Assembly (NCBI GenBank): GCA_963667575.2
Contig: CAXXHY010000035.1
Coordinates: forward strand, 248,001-312,000
DNA length: 64,000 nucleotides
Source: G963665495 sp963667575
GTDB taxonomy: Bacteria; Desulfobacterota; Desulfovibrionia; Desulfovibrionales; Desulfovibrionaceae
Direction of reading: 5' to 3'
This document shows, piece by piece, positions 28,216-35,825 of the stretch. A program made the position numbers and the translations under genes. The notes below the pieces were generated by a model that saw only the letters and a list, made by a program, of their open reading frames with translations, was not told where the DNA came from and ran no database searches. The stretch's first letter is position 1; each line of letters starts with the position of its first letter.

Positions 28216-28770
28216 TGTTAACAGTTGCAAACCAAGGGTTAGATTTTTTCAGAGTAGTGATGCGCCATGCCGGGCGACCCGGCTGTCTCTGGTTTCGATG
28301 TGTCAGCAGAGTTGTTACTTAAGAGGCGCGTTCGTTTGGAAATCAGGCGACTCAGCTCGCCGAATTTTACGAAACTGCTCCGTGTCTATCGTTGCCCACC
28401 CTCCGTTGCGGTTTTATAAATTTCAGCCATCCTAAAGGATCCTTGTGGCTCTTGGTTATAATGATAAAGCGAAACCGGGCAAAGTCAATACTGCAAGGCG
28501 GAATTTTGCAATAAATTGTTGCAAGGTCAGCTCCGAACAGGCGAAAAAAACGAAATGTCGGCCCAGCCCTTGTTATCTTTGAGAGCCGCGTATATCCTTG
28601 ACTAAAATCCGGGTGGGACGATTCTGACCGCCGTTGAGTTCTTTTGGTCGAGCAGGCGGATGTCAGAGACCTGATGGCCTCTGTTTCTGCACCCAGAATG
28701 CATAGTTCAAAAACGGAAAAGCAGCAGTGAACCTCGCGCTTCATCTTCTTTTTCGTACGCAGGAGACGCA
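28216..28770. other. Gene-free region upstream of the cytochrome-VWA gene
   Basis: About 555 bp. A 6-bp GC hairpin with a CGA loop is at 28269-28283, and TTGCAA occurs twice at about 28506-28522. The 28440-28520 part is AT-rich and may hold the promoter. A minus-strand frame to 28367 has no ribosome site and an implausible composition. No RNA gene recognised. Confidence 0.4.
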
Positions 28771-30678
28771 ATGCGACGTCTGATGATATTTTTGGCAGTG
28801 ATCATGGGCTTGCTGACCTGGGCCGCGTTGCCCGGGTTTGCACAAATGGGCATGGGCAGAGGTATGGGAAAAGGCATGATGCAGGCAGATCCCCCTGCGG
28901 ACCTGGTGGTGTCGCTTCCCAAAAATACTATGGCCACCATGCGTCAGGTGGGATTTTCCCACAACAAGCATTCGCATTTCAACTGCAAATACTGCCACCA
29001 CAAGCATCAACGCGGGGAAACCTACAAGCCCTGCTCGGCTCAGGGCTGCCACGTCAACACGTCCATGAACAGCGGGGAAGGGTCTTTTTACGCCGCCTTT
29101 CACAGCTCTTCCAGAAACAGCTGTGTCGGCTGCCACCGCGGAGCTTCGCACCAGCAAATGCAGCATGGTCCGGTGGCCTGTTCGGGCTGCCATGGCGATG
29201 ATTCCGTACCCGATGACAAGGGCATGCCGGCGCAACCGGAATATACGCTGGACGGAGGAGTCATTCCGCCTCCCGTACCCTTGACCTTTGCCGAAAAGGA
29301 ACAGGCCATCGGCACGGACGGATGCGTTGTCACGCAAAAGTCGCCCACAACCTCCTTTCCGGTGGACATCGATACGGGCGTCTACCATGTGGCGCGGTCC
29401 TACCTGTTGCAGGGGCTTTTGCCTCCGCGCGTATCCGTCACTGTGGAGGGCATGGTCAACAGCCTGGATCTTGCTTCCACCAAGCCCATTTCTCCGACCG
29501 CTCCTTTCGAAATTCAGACCGAGATAGCGCCTTCTCCCTGGAATGCGGAGTACCCGCTGCTCAACATCACGCTGCGTTCGCCTCTGACGGAACAAAAGGA
29601 TTACAAATCCGCCAACATTGTTTTTCTCATCGACACCTCGAGTTCGATGTTCGAAAGCAACAAGCTGCCGCTGTTTCTGGTCGGTTTCAACCGGTTCCTC
29701 GATCTGCTCAAGGATACCGACTATGTTTCCATCGCCGTCATGAACGGCAAGAGCGGCATTCTGTTGCCTCCGACTCCGGGCAATCAAAAAGAGAAGATTC
29801 TCAGCGCCATCAAAAAACCCGCCATCAAGAGTGAAATTCCCAAGGGCGAGGGCGCCCGAATCGCCTATGACCTCGCCAAACGGCATTACATCAGGGGCGG
29901 GACCAATTCCCTGGTTTTCGTCACGGATGGCGATCTTGGCACCGAAGCCCATGTCTTTGAAAAACTCTACAGGTACGCGAAAGAGGGAAAACGGCAGGGA
30001 ATCGAGCTGTTTGTCTTTGAATTCGGCCAGCTGTACACCAATGATCATTTCCTCTACCAGCTCGCCCATTCGGGCGGCGGCATGTTCTTTCATATAGAAG
30101 GGATAGAAGAAAGTCTGAACTACCTGACGTACGGCTTGCTGATGTCCCACGATCCCATAGCCGAAGGCGTCAAGGCCAGCGTCACCTTCAATCCGGAAAC
30201 AGTGACGGGCTACCATCGTCTCGGTGCAGAGAGTCTTGCTGAGGATACCCAGGGAACCCAGGAGGAACAGCCGCAATCACTGCTCTACCCGGGGCAGCAT
30301 ATCACGGCATTGTATAATCTGGCTCTGGAACCGGGCGCATTGCAATCAAAAAAACCGCTTTGCACGGTTTCGGTCAAATACAGGCTTCCCGGCACCAATC
30401 AGGAAAGGGAACTGACAAAGGAACTGAATGCGGATGCCTTTATTCCCGACGTGATGAAGACTTCCGTGGATTATAGATTGACCGCCAGCATGGCTGCTCT
30501 GGGAATTCTGCTGCATGGCAATGCCATGCCCAAGAATGTTACCTTTGAGCAGGCTCTTGAACTGGCACGTTCGGCTTTTCAGGAAGCGCCCACATCATTA
30601 CGCGAGGAATTGATGTATCTTATCTGGCGCAGCAGCTGGCTGAGTCACCAGAAAGATCAGGTAAAAAATCAGAAATGA
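28771..30678 (+). CDS. Exported tetrahaem cytochrome c3-type domain fused to a YfbK-like von Willebrand A protein
   Basis: 635 residues in one uninterrupted frame, with AGGAG before the ATG. Residues 1-25 are a signal peptide (LMIFLAVIMGLLTWAALPGF). Residues ~45-150 carry four haem c sites, CKYCH, CSAQGCH (the CX4CH form common in c3), CVGCH and CSGCH, plus extra His for bis-His ligation. From about 190 a vWF_A/YfbK N-terminal domain begins (FPVDIDTGVYHVARSYLLQG; EIAPSPWNAEYPLL). The VWA core follows from about 285 with MIDAS residues DTSSSM, the Thr in GGTNS and Asp in VTDGDLGT. A DUF3520-like tail follows (SVDYRLTASMAALGILLHG). Periplasmic, likely taking electrons from hydrogenase or c3 and binding a partner through the metal site. 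I know no described protein of this layout. Confidence 0.88.
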   Translation: MRRLMIFLAVIMGLLTWAALPGFAQMGMGRGMGKGMMQADPPADLVVSLPKNTMATMRQVGFSHNKHSHFNCKYCHHKHQRGETYKPCSAQGCHVNTSMNSGEGSFYAAFHSSSRNSCVGCHRGASHQQMQHGPVACSGCHGDDSVPDDKGMPAQPEYTLDGGVIPPPVPLTFAEKEQAIGTDGCVVTQKSPTTSFPVDIDTGVYHVARSYLLQGLLPPRVSVTVEGMVNSLDLASTKPISPTAPFEIQTEIAPSPWNAEYPLLNITLRSPLTEQKDYKSANIVFLIDTSSSMFESNKLPLFLVGFNRFLDLLKDTDYVSIAVMNGKSGILLPPTPGNQKEKILSAIKKPAIKSEIPKGEGARIAYDLAKRHYIRGGTNSLVFVTDGDLGTEAHVFEKLYRYAKEGKRQGIELFVFEFGQLYTNDHFLYQLAHSGGGMFFHIEGIEESLNYLTYGLLMSHDPIAEGVKASVTFNPETVTGYHRLGAESLAEDTQGTQEEQPQSLLYPGQHITALYNLALEPGALQSKKPLCTVSVKYRLPGTNQERELTKELNADAFIPDVMKTSVDYRLTASMAALGILLHGNAMPKNVTFEQALELARSAFQEAPTSLREELMYLIWRSSWLSHQKDQVKNQK

Positions 30679-30721
30679 CCTGCTTCGTGCGTTGTCGCAA
30701 AAGGCGGAAGCGTAACTTCAG

Positions 30722-31747
30722 ATGAACCAGATGATTGAAAAACAAAATCAGAAAATTTTTGTCGCAGGACACCGCGGCCTTGTGGGTTCCGCCATTGTGC
30801 GGCAGCTGGAAGCCAAAGGCTTCTCCAACCTTTTGCTGCGGACGCATGCCGAGCTGGACCTGCTGGACAGAATCGCGGTGGAGGCCTTTCTGGCGGCTGA
30901 AAAACCCGACTGCATCTTTCTGGCCGCAGCAAAAGTCGGTGGTATTTTTGCCAACAATACGCGACCTGCAGAGTTCATCTACGAGAATCTGATGGTGCAG
31001 TGCAACGTATTGCACCTGGCCTATCAGGCCGGAGTGCGGCGGCTGATCTTTTTGGGCAGCTCGTGCATTTATCCCAAATTCGCGGAGCAGCCCATCAAAG
31101 AGGAATCGCTGCTGTCCGGGGCTCTGGAACCCACCAACGCTCCCTATGCCGTGGCCAAGATTTCCGGCGTGACCATGTGCGAGGCCTACAACCGGCAATA
31201 CGGAACAGCCTTTCTGCCCGTGATGCCCACGAACCTTTACGGGCCTGGGGACAACTTCGATCTGGAGAGCTCCCATGTTCTGCCGGCCATGCTGCGCAAA
31301 TTTCATCTGGGAAAACTGGCTCAGGATAATGACTGGGCAGCCATCCAGCAGGACGAAAACCGTTTTGGAAAGATTCCTGCGGATATCATGGAAGGATTGA
31401 AGGATCAGGCCGGTCCCCGTGTGACTTTATGGGGAACAGGGCAGGCCAGGCGAGAGTTCATGCATGTGGATGACATGGCCGCGGCCTGCGTCTATCTCGG
31501 GATGGAAACGGACTGCACCGAGCTTACCAATATCGGGTATGGCCAGGACCTGATGATCCGCGAGCTTGCGGAAAAGGTCCAGCAGTTGTCTGGCTTCACG
31601 GGGCGGCTCGTCTGGGACGCGGGCAAACCCGAAGGAACTCCCCAGAAACTTCTTGATGTTTCGCGTCTGCGCTCCCTGGGCTTTTCAGCCGGCATAGAGC
31701 TTTTTGAAGGCCTGCAAAGAACCTACTCCTGGTATCTTGCCCAATGA
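30722..31747 (+). CDS. fcl: GDP-L-fucose synthase
   Basis: Converts GDP-4-keto-6-deoxymannose to GDP-L-fucose by epimerisation and NADPH reduction, for surface polysaccharide. It is an extended SDR of 341 residues with the nucleotide motif VAGHRGLVGSA, the catalytic Ser in LGSSCIYP, and YxxxK in YAVAKISG. Other family segments are NLYGPGDNFDLESSHVLPA and the REFMHVDD sequence. No gmd (GDP-mannose dehydratase) neighbour is visible, so the substrate must come from elsewhere. A second ATG three codons in is possible. The gap from the cytochrome-VWA gene is 43 bp. Confidence 0.93.
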   Translation: MNQMIEKQNQKIFVAGHRGLVGSAIVRQLEAKGFSNLLLRTHAELDLLDRIAVEAFLAAEKPDCIFLAAAKVGGIFANNTRPAEFIYENLMVQCNVLHLAYQAGVRRLIFLGSSCIYPKFAEQPIKEESLLSGALEPTNAPYAVAKISGVTMCEAYNRQYGTAFLPVMPTNLYGPGDNFDLESSHVLPAMLRKFHLGKLAQDNDWAAIQQDENRFGKIPADIMEGLKDQAGPRVTLWGTGQARREFMHVDDMAAACVYLGMETDCTELTNIGYGQDLMIRELAEKVQQLSGFTGRLVWDAGKPEGTPQKLLDVSRLRSLGFSAGIELFEGLQRTYSWYLAQ

Positions 31748-31805
31748 CGGACAAAATGTCCGGTTATACGGGGATCTGGATCGCGATAGGGCGAACTTTT
31801 TGATA

Positions 31806-33275
31806 ATGCGCATTCTGCTTGTAGACGACAATCAGGACAACCTGCAAAGCCTTGCGGTGGTTCTCGATGATCTGGGCTATGAAACCGTGGCCACAGCAAG
31901 CGCGGAAGACGCGCTCAGACGGGTGCAGAAGGAATTCTTTCCCCTGATCATTACAGACATCCGTATGCCCGGCATGGATGGTCTGGAGCTGCTGGCGCGC
32001 ATCAAGGCGGATGACGGCACAAACAAAACGGACGTGGTGATCATTACCGGTCACGGAGATATGGAAACAGCCGTGGAGGCCCTGCGTCGCGGAGCCTATG
32101 ATTATCTGAACAAGCCCATCAATGCCCGCGAGCTCGCCGCCGTGGTGGAGCGCAGCGCAGAGCACCAGACCCTGCTTTCGGAAAACGCCGAGTTCCGCAA
32201 CCATTTCGATTCGCGCCTGCAGGCCGCCACAGAGAAGATCCGGCGTGATCTGGAACGGGCGCAAAGCCGTCTCAGAGCCAATGCGGGCATCGGTCCGGTG
32301 GTTGCCGAATCCGCGGCCATGCTGCAATTGCTGCGTGAAGCCCACATGTATCATCAGGACCCCACTGTTCCGGTGCTCATCGAAGGTGAAACCGGCGTGG
32401 GCAAGGAAGTTTTCGCCAAACTCATCCATTTTGGCGACGGCACCACGGACACCCCCTTTGTGGCCATCAACTGCTCGGCCATTCCCCATCATCTTTTCGA
32501 AGGCGAACTTTTCGGCCATGAAGCCGGCGCCTATACGGGCAGCGCACCCAAGGGCCAGGCAGGAAAACTCGAGCTGGCTGCAAATGGGTCGCTTTTTCTG
32601 GACGAAGTTGCTGAAACCGACCTTCAGGTCCAGCCCAAGCTGCTGCGCGTGCTGGAAGACAGAACCTTTTACAGGCTGGGCGGACTGCGCAAACGGGATT
32701 TCAATGCCAGGATCATCTGCGCCGCCAACAACAGCCTTGCCGACATGGTCGCGGAAGGGCGTTTTCGCCGGGATCTGTTCCACCGCCTCAAGGTGGGTCA
32801 TATTGTCATTCCTCCCCTGCGCGAGCGGGTGGAAGATCTTCCTCCGCTCATAGCCATGTTTCTGCACAGGGAATCCAAACGCAAGAAAAAGGCTTTCAAA
32901 TCCGTACATCCGCAAACCCTGAAGCTCCTGCAGCAATACTCCTGGCCGGGTAATATCCGGGAACTGGAAAATGTCATCGAGCGAGCCGTACTGACCTGTG
33001 ATGGGGAAGTTCTGCTGCCGGAGCACATTGATTTTCTGCATCAGGAACAGCTGCCGTTTGCCGGACGCGAGGACGCAAACACAGACCATGCGCACAGTAC
33101 GGGGCTGAACTTTAGCGCTCTGGATCTGCCGGAGGGAGGGCTTGATCTGGAAGCGCTCAATCTGGAAATAATACGCAAGAGTCTGGAGAAGTTTTCCGGC
33201 AATAAAAGTATGGCCGCGCGTTATCTCGGCATCTCCCGTTATGCTCTCCTGCGGCGTTTGCAAAAAAGCAGCTGA
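31806..33275 (+). CDS. Sigma-54 response regulator (REC-AAA+-Fis)
   Basis: A 489-residue NtrC-type activator. The receiver (1-120) has the acidic pair DD7-8, phospho-acceptor Asp51 (ITDIRMPGMDG) and the Lys in YLNKP. The AAA+ domain (~165-400) has Walker A GETGVGKE, Walker B FLDE and the sigma-54 contact loop as GAYTGS instead of GAFTGA. It ends in a Fis-type helix-turn-helix (NKSMAARYLGISRYALLRRL). No sensor kinase adjoins it. Immediately downstream are two matching dyads, a sigma-54 promoter and a candidate small RNA, so the RNA is its probable direct target. Start ATG at 31806 fits the receiver N-terminus; the ribosome site is weak. Confidence 0.93.
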   Translation: MRILLVDDNQDNLQSLAVVLDDLGYETVATASAEDALRRVQKEFFPLIITDIRMPGMDGLELLARIKADDGTNKTDVVIITGHGDMETAVEALRRGAYDYLNKPINARELAAVVERSAEHQTLLSENAEFRNHFDSRLQAATEKIRRDLERAQSRLRANAGIGPVVAESAAMLQLLREAHMYHQDPTVPVLIEGETGVGKEVFAKLIHFGDGTTDTPFVAINCSAIPHHLFEGELFGHEAGAYTGSAPKGQAGKLELAANGSLFLDEVAETDLQVQPKLLRVLEDRTFYRLGGLRKRDFNARIICAANNSLADMVAEGRFRRDLFHRLKVGHIVIPPLRERVEDLPPLIAMFLHRESKRKKKAFKSVHPQTLKLLQQYSWPGNIRELENVIERAVLTCDGEVLLPEHIDFLHQEQLPFAGREDANTDHAHSTGLNFSALDLPEGGLDLEALNLEIIRKSLEKFSGNKSMAARYLGISRYALLRRLQKSS

Positions 33276-33276
33276 C

Positions 33277-33321
33277 GTGCGAAATCGCACACTGTTTGTT
33301 TTCGAACGTTCGATTTCGAAC
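33277..33321. promoter_or_regulatory. Pair of dyad sites, probable upstream activator sequences
   Basis: Two 14-bp dyads of the same design, GTGCGAAATCGCAC (33277-33290) and GTTCGATTTCGAAC (33308-33321), fit GTKCGAWWTCGMAC. Their centres are 31 bp apart, close to three helical turns, and lie about 125 and 156 bp upstream of the predicted start of the sigma-54 promoter at 33413. This is the usual place for NtrC-family enhancer sites. The activator gene ends 2 bp before the first dyad. Confidence 0.75.
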
Positions 33322-33412
33322 ACAAGAAAGACATAGTCTGGAGAAAATTTAGAGATATTGAATTTTTCTCTGGCAAAACAGCGTGTTATGAATAAACAAA
33401 AATTGTGCGGCA

Positions 33413-33429
33413 TTGGCATGCTGATTGCT
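33413..33429 (+). promoter_or_regulatory. Sigma-54 (-24/-12) promoter
   Basis: TTGGCATGCTGATTGCT has the -24 GG at 33415-33416 and the -12 GC at 33427-33428, exactly 10 bp apart, and differs from TTGGCAC-N5-TTGC only in one T for C. Transcription would start at about 33440. No coding gene starts with a ribosome site in the following 200 bp. Confidence 0.8.
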
Positions 33430-33439
33430 TATTAAAGTC

Positions 33440-33657
33440 CATCGTGCTGCATGTCGGCAGTTCTTTTTCGCTGTCCGCAAAGCAGCGCGATAGTATATTG
33501 TTGGTAACGGGATTAATCCGTGTGTCCCGCGGAATGGCGATCCCCCCCCCCGCCATCTGTCCCGATGACCATAAAGACCGTCCTTACGGTCAATTAAATG
33601 ATCGTCCATGGCGCAAGTGCTATCCCCCCCCAGCATTTTCATGGACGATCATTTTTT
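33440..33657 (+). ncRNA. Candidate small RNA with C-rich hairpin loops
   Basis: Between the sigma-54 promoter and a terminator-like structure the plus strand folds by eye into several hairpins with pyrimidine-rich loops. ATGGCG/CGCCAT (33534-33556) has a loop of AT plus nine C. GACCG/CGGTC (33576-33591) has loop TCCTTA. The last is a 15-bp stem (33596-33610 with 33640-33654) running into seven T, enclosing an inner hairpin (33616-33637) whose loop is AT plus eight C. Loops of this kind can pair with Shine-Dalgarno sequences, as UCCC-loop RNAs of Staphylococcus do. Size would be about 215 nt. The C-run lengths may be affected by homopolymer miscalls. Protein coding is unlikely. Confidence 0.55.
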
Positions 33658-33855
33658 TATGCTTATTATTCAAATCAAAGCTCTTCTGTGAATCAATCCA
33701 TCCTTCGGACCGGATGCGGACTGTCCGCGACTGCCTGCCTGCGGATATCTGCTTTCGCTTGCCAGCAGGGCCAGGACATGTTGAAATAAAAAAAGAACAG
33801 CGACCGACGCGTACCAGGCGGAAAAAATAGGTGCGGGAAAAATCGGTTTTTCCGC

Positions 33856-35661
33856 ATGGAAAAATGTGCGCCATGCCCCATTGCGCCACGCGCGGCGGGG
33901 TGTTCATGCTTTGTTCCATCAACCAAAGAGGATTTCGCAATAGCTACCAAAGTTCAAGGCAACACCCAGGGGCTCAAACCGAGTCAGCTCAAGGCCCTGG
34001 GACGTCTCTACCACCGTCGTTTCCCCCTCAACGAACTTTATACCAACGAACAGGCCAGGGAAATCGCCGAATTGAGTTTTTCCGTGGGGCGGCAGCTCGG
34101 ACTGCTCATTGACCGACAGGGCCGGCCCAAGATGGTCATTGTGGGCGATCCAGGCTCCATTTTTATTCCGGAACTCGAACGTTCGCGACAGGCTTCCGGG
34201 AGGTTGCGCGGATTGCGCCTGCTGCATACGCACCTCAAACCGGATGCGCTCTCCCAGGAAGATTTGATGGATCTGCTGTTCCTGCGGTTGGATTCCCTCG
34301 CCGCCCTGACCGTTTCCGACCAGGGGGACCCGGGAAGGCTGTATTTTGCCCACCTGCTGCCAGCCAACAGTGCCAAGGAGCCCTATCATACGCAGGATTT
34401 TCCCTGGGATCGGGCCACGTTGGATCTGCAGGAGATGGTGCAGGCTCTGGAAGACGAGTTCGCGCGCGAGGGCGGAGCAATAGGCGAAAGCGCGGAAGAA
34501 AGCGCACTGCTGGTCAGCGTCAGCACCCTGCCCAGGGCGGCCATAGAAAGCGGCCTGGACGAACTGGCGGATCTGGCCGAAACCGCCGGACTGCAGGTGG
34601 CGGGGCGGATGGTGCAGCGCGTGGCCAGGCTGAATCCCAAATTTATCATGGGCAAGGGCAAGCTGGCCGAACTGGAGATCCAGGCCCTGCAGGCCGGAGC
34701 CGGACTGGTGATCTTCGACCGCGAGCTTTCACCGGCGCAGATGCGCAATCTGGCTGATCTGACCGAGCGCAAGGTTCTGGACCGGACCCAGCTGATTCTC
34801 GATATTTTCGCGCGTCGGGCCACCAGCAGCGCGGGCAAGCTGCAGGTGGAAATGGCCCAGATGCAATACACGCTGCCCAGACTGGTGGGCAAGAACAAGG
34901 CCCTTTCCCGGCTCATGGGCGGAATCGGCGGACGCGGCCCTGGTGAAACCAAACTCGAACTGGATCGTCGTAAAATCCGCGAACGCATCGGCCGCATCAA
35001 AAACGAACTCAAGCGGCTACGCCGGCAGCGTTCGTCCGTGCGGCAACGCCGGGCCAAGGCGGGGCTCCCCGTGGTGGCTCTGGTGGGCTACACCAATGCG
35101 GGCAAATCCACTCTGCTGAACACCCTGACCCACTCGGAGGTACTGGCCGAGGACAAGCTGTTCGCCACTCTGGACCCCACCACGCGGCGTTTGCGTTTTC
35201 CGGAAGAACGGGAAGTCATTCTTTCCGATACGGTGGGCTTTATTCGCGAACTGCCTGCAGAACTGCGCGAGGCTTTCCAGGCCACTCTGGAAGAACTGGA
35301 AGAGGCCGACCTGCTGCTGCATGTCTCCGACGCATCGCATCCGGAGCTCGAACAGCAGATAGAGGCCGTGGAGCAGATTCTTCAGGAAATGGGTCTGGCC
35401 GACAAACCCCTCGTACGCGTCCTGAACAAATGGGACAAGCTTGATGAGGAAAACAGGCTTCTGTTGCGCAACGCCTATCCGGACGCGCTGAAGATTTCCG
35501 CTGCAACAGGCGACGGTCTGGACGCGCTCCCACCAATGATCATTTCGCGTATCGACTGGAAAAGCGGTCTGATCAACGCACCTTTGACCATGATTCCCTG
35601 CCAGGATGGCGAAGTCATGGGAGATGCGGACGATTGGGCTGATCAGGAAGAAAACTGGTAG
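33856..35661 (+). CDS. hflX: GTPase HflX
   Basis: Ribosome-associated GTPase that splits stalled or heat-damaged 70S ribosomes. The N-terminal nucleotide-binding HflX domain contains GRMVQRVARLNPKFIMGKGK and the glycine-rich GGIGGRGPGETKLE, followed by a coiled-coil region. The G domain has G1 GYTNAGKST, G3 DTVGFI and G4 NKWD. At about 600 residues it is longer than E. coli HflX (426) through an N-terminal extension found in related bacteria. The first ATG (33856) has no ribosome site; AAAGAGG at 33925-33931 instead points to an ATA codon at 33940, giving IATKVQGNTQGLK. The real start is probably there, by an AUA codon or after a miscalled ATG. Confidence 0.93.
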   Translation: MEKCAPCPIAPRAAGCSCFVPSTKEDFAIATKVQGNTQGLKPSQLKALGRLYHRRFPLNELYTNEQAREIAELSFSVGRQLGLLIDRQGRPKMVIVGDPGSIFIPELERSRQASGRLRGLRLLHTHLKPDALSQEDLMDLLFLRLDSLAALTVSDQGDPGRLYFAHLLPANSAKEPYHTQDFPWDRATLDLQEMVQALEDEFAREGGAIGESAEESALLVSVSTLPRAAIESGLDELADLAETAGLQVAGRMVQRVARLNPKFIMGKGKLAELEIQALQAGAGLVIFDRELSPAQMRNLADLTERKVLDRTQLILDIFARRATSSAGKLQVEMAQMQYTLPRLVGKNKALSRLMGGIGGRGPGETKLELDRRKIRERIGRIKNELKRLRRQRSSVRQRRAKAGLPVVALVGYTNAGKSTLLNTLTHSEVLAEDKLFATLDPTTRRLRFPEEREVILSDTVGFIRELPAELREAFQATLEELEEADLLLHVSDASHPELEQQIEAVEQILQEMGLADKPLVRVLNKWDKLDEENRLLLRNAYPDALKISAATGDGLDALPPMIISRIDWKSGLINAPLTMIPCQDGEVMGDADDWADQEENW

Positions 35662-35692
35662 GATCTGCCGACAGTCCGAAAGCAACCTGCTG

Positions 35693-35735
35693 CAGAAATA
35701 TTATGAAAATGATATTCATTATCATAATATTTCTG
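35693..35735. promoter_or_regulatory. 43-bp palindrome containing a Fur box
   Basis: Positions 35705-35723 match the Fur consensus at 17 of 19 bases. This core is nested in a longer dyad: CAGAAATATTATGA (35693-35706) is perfectly complementary to 35722-35735, and AATGA/TCATT pairs inside. It lies 32 bp after the hflX stop and about 90 bp before the hydantoinase-like gene. It is probably an iron-responsive operator, perhaps bound by two Fur dimers. It could also fold as an AT-rich hairpin at the hflX mRNA end. Confidence 0.75.
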
Positions 35736-35825
35736 GACATCTCAAACGACATGTGCTTTGAACGTATTGCCTTTCAAACAACGGCCGGGCGCAGAATCCC
35801 GGCATCAGATACGAGGTAAGCAACG

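Noticed and set aside
28367..28771. Minus-strand 134-codon frame upstream of the cytochrome-VWA gene.
   Set aside because: No ribosome site, Arg/Phe-rich composition and no recognisable family; it covers probable promoter DNA.
33541..33632. Poly-C tracts as phase-variation repeats controlling a coding gene.
   Set aside because: No coding start or promoter element is placed so that tract length would switch it, and both tracts sit in hairpin loops. They fit the RNA model better.
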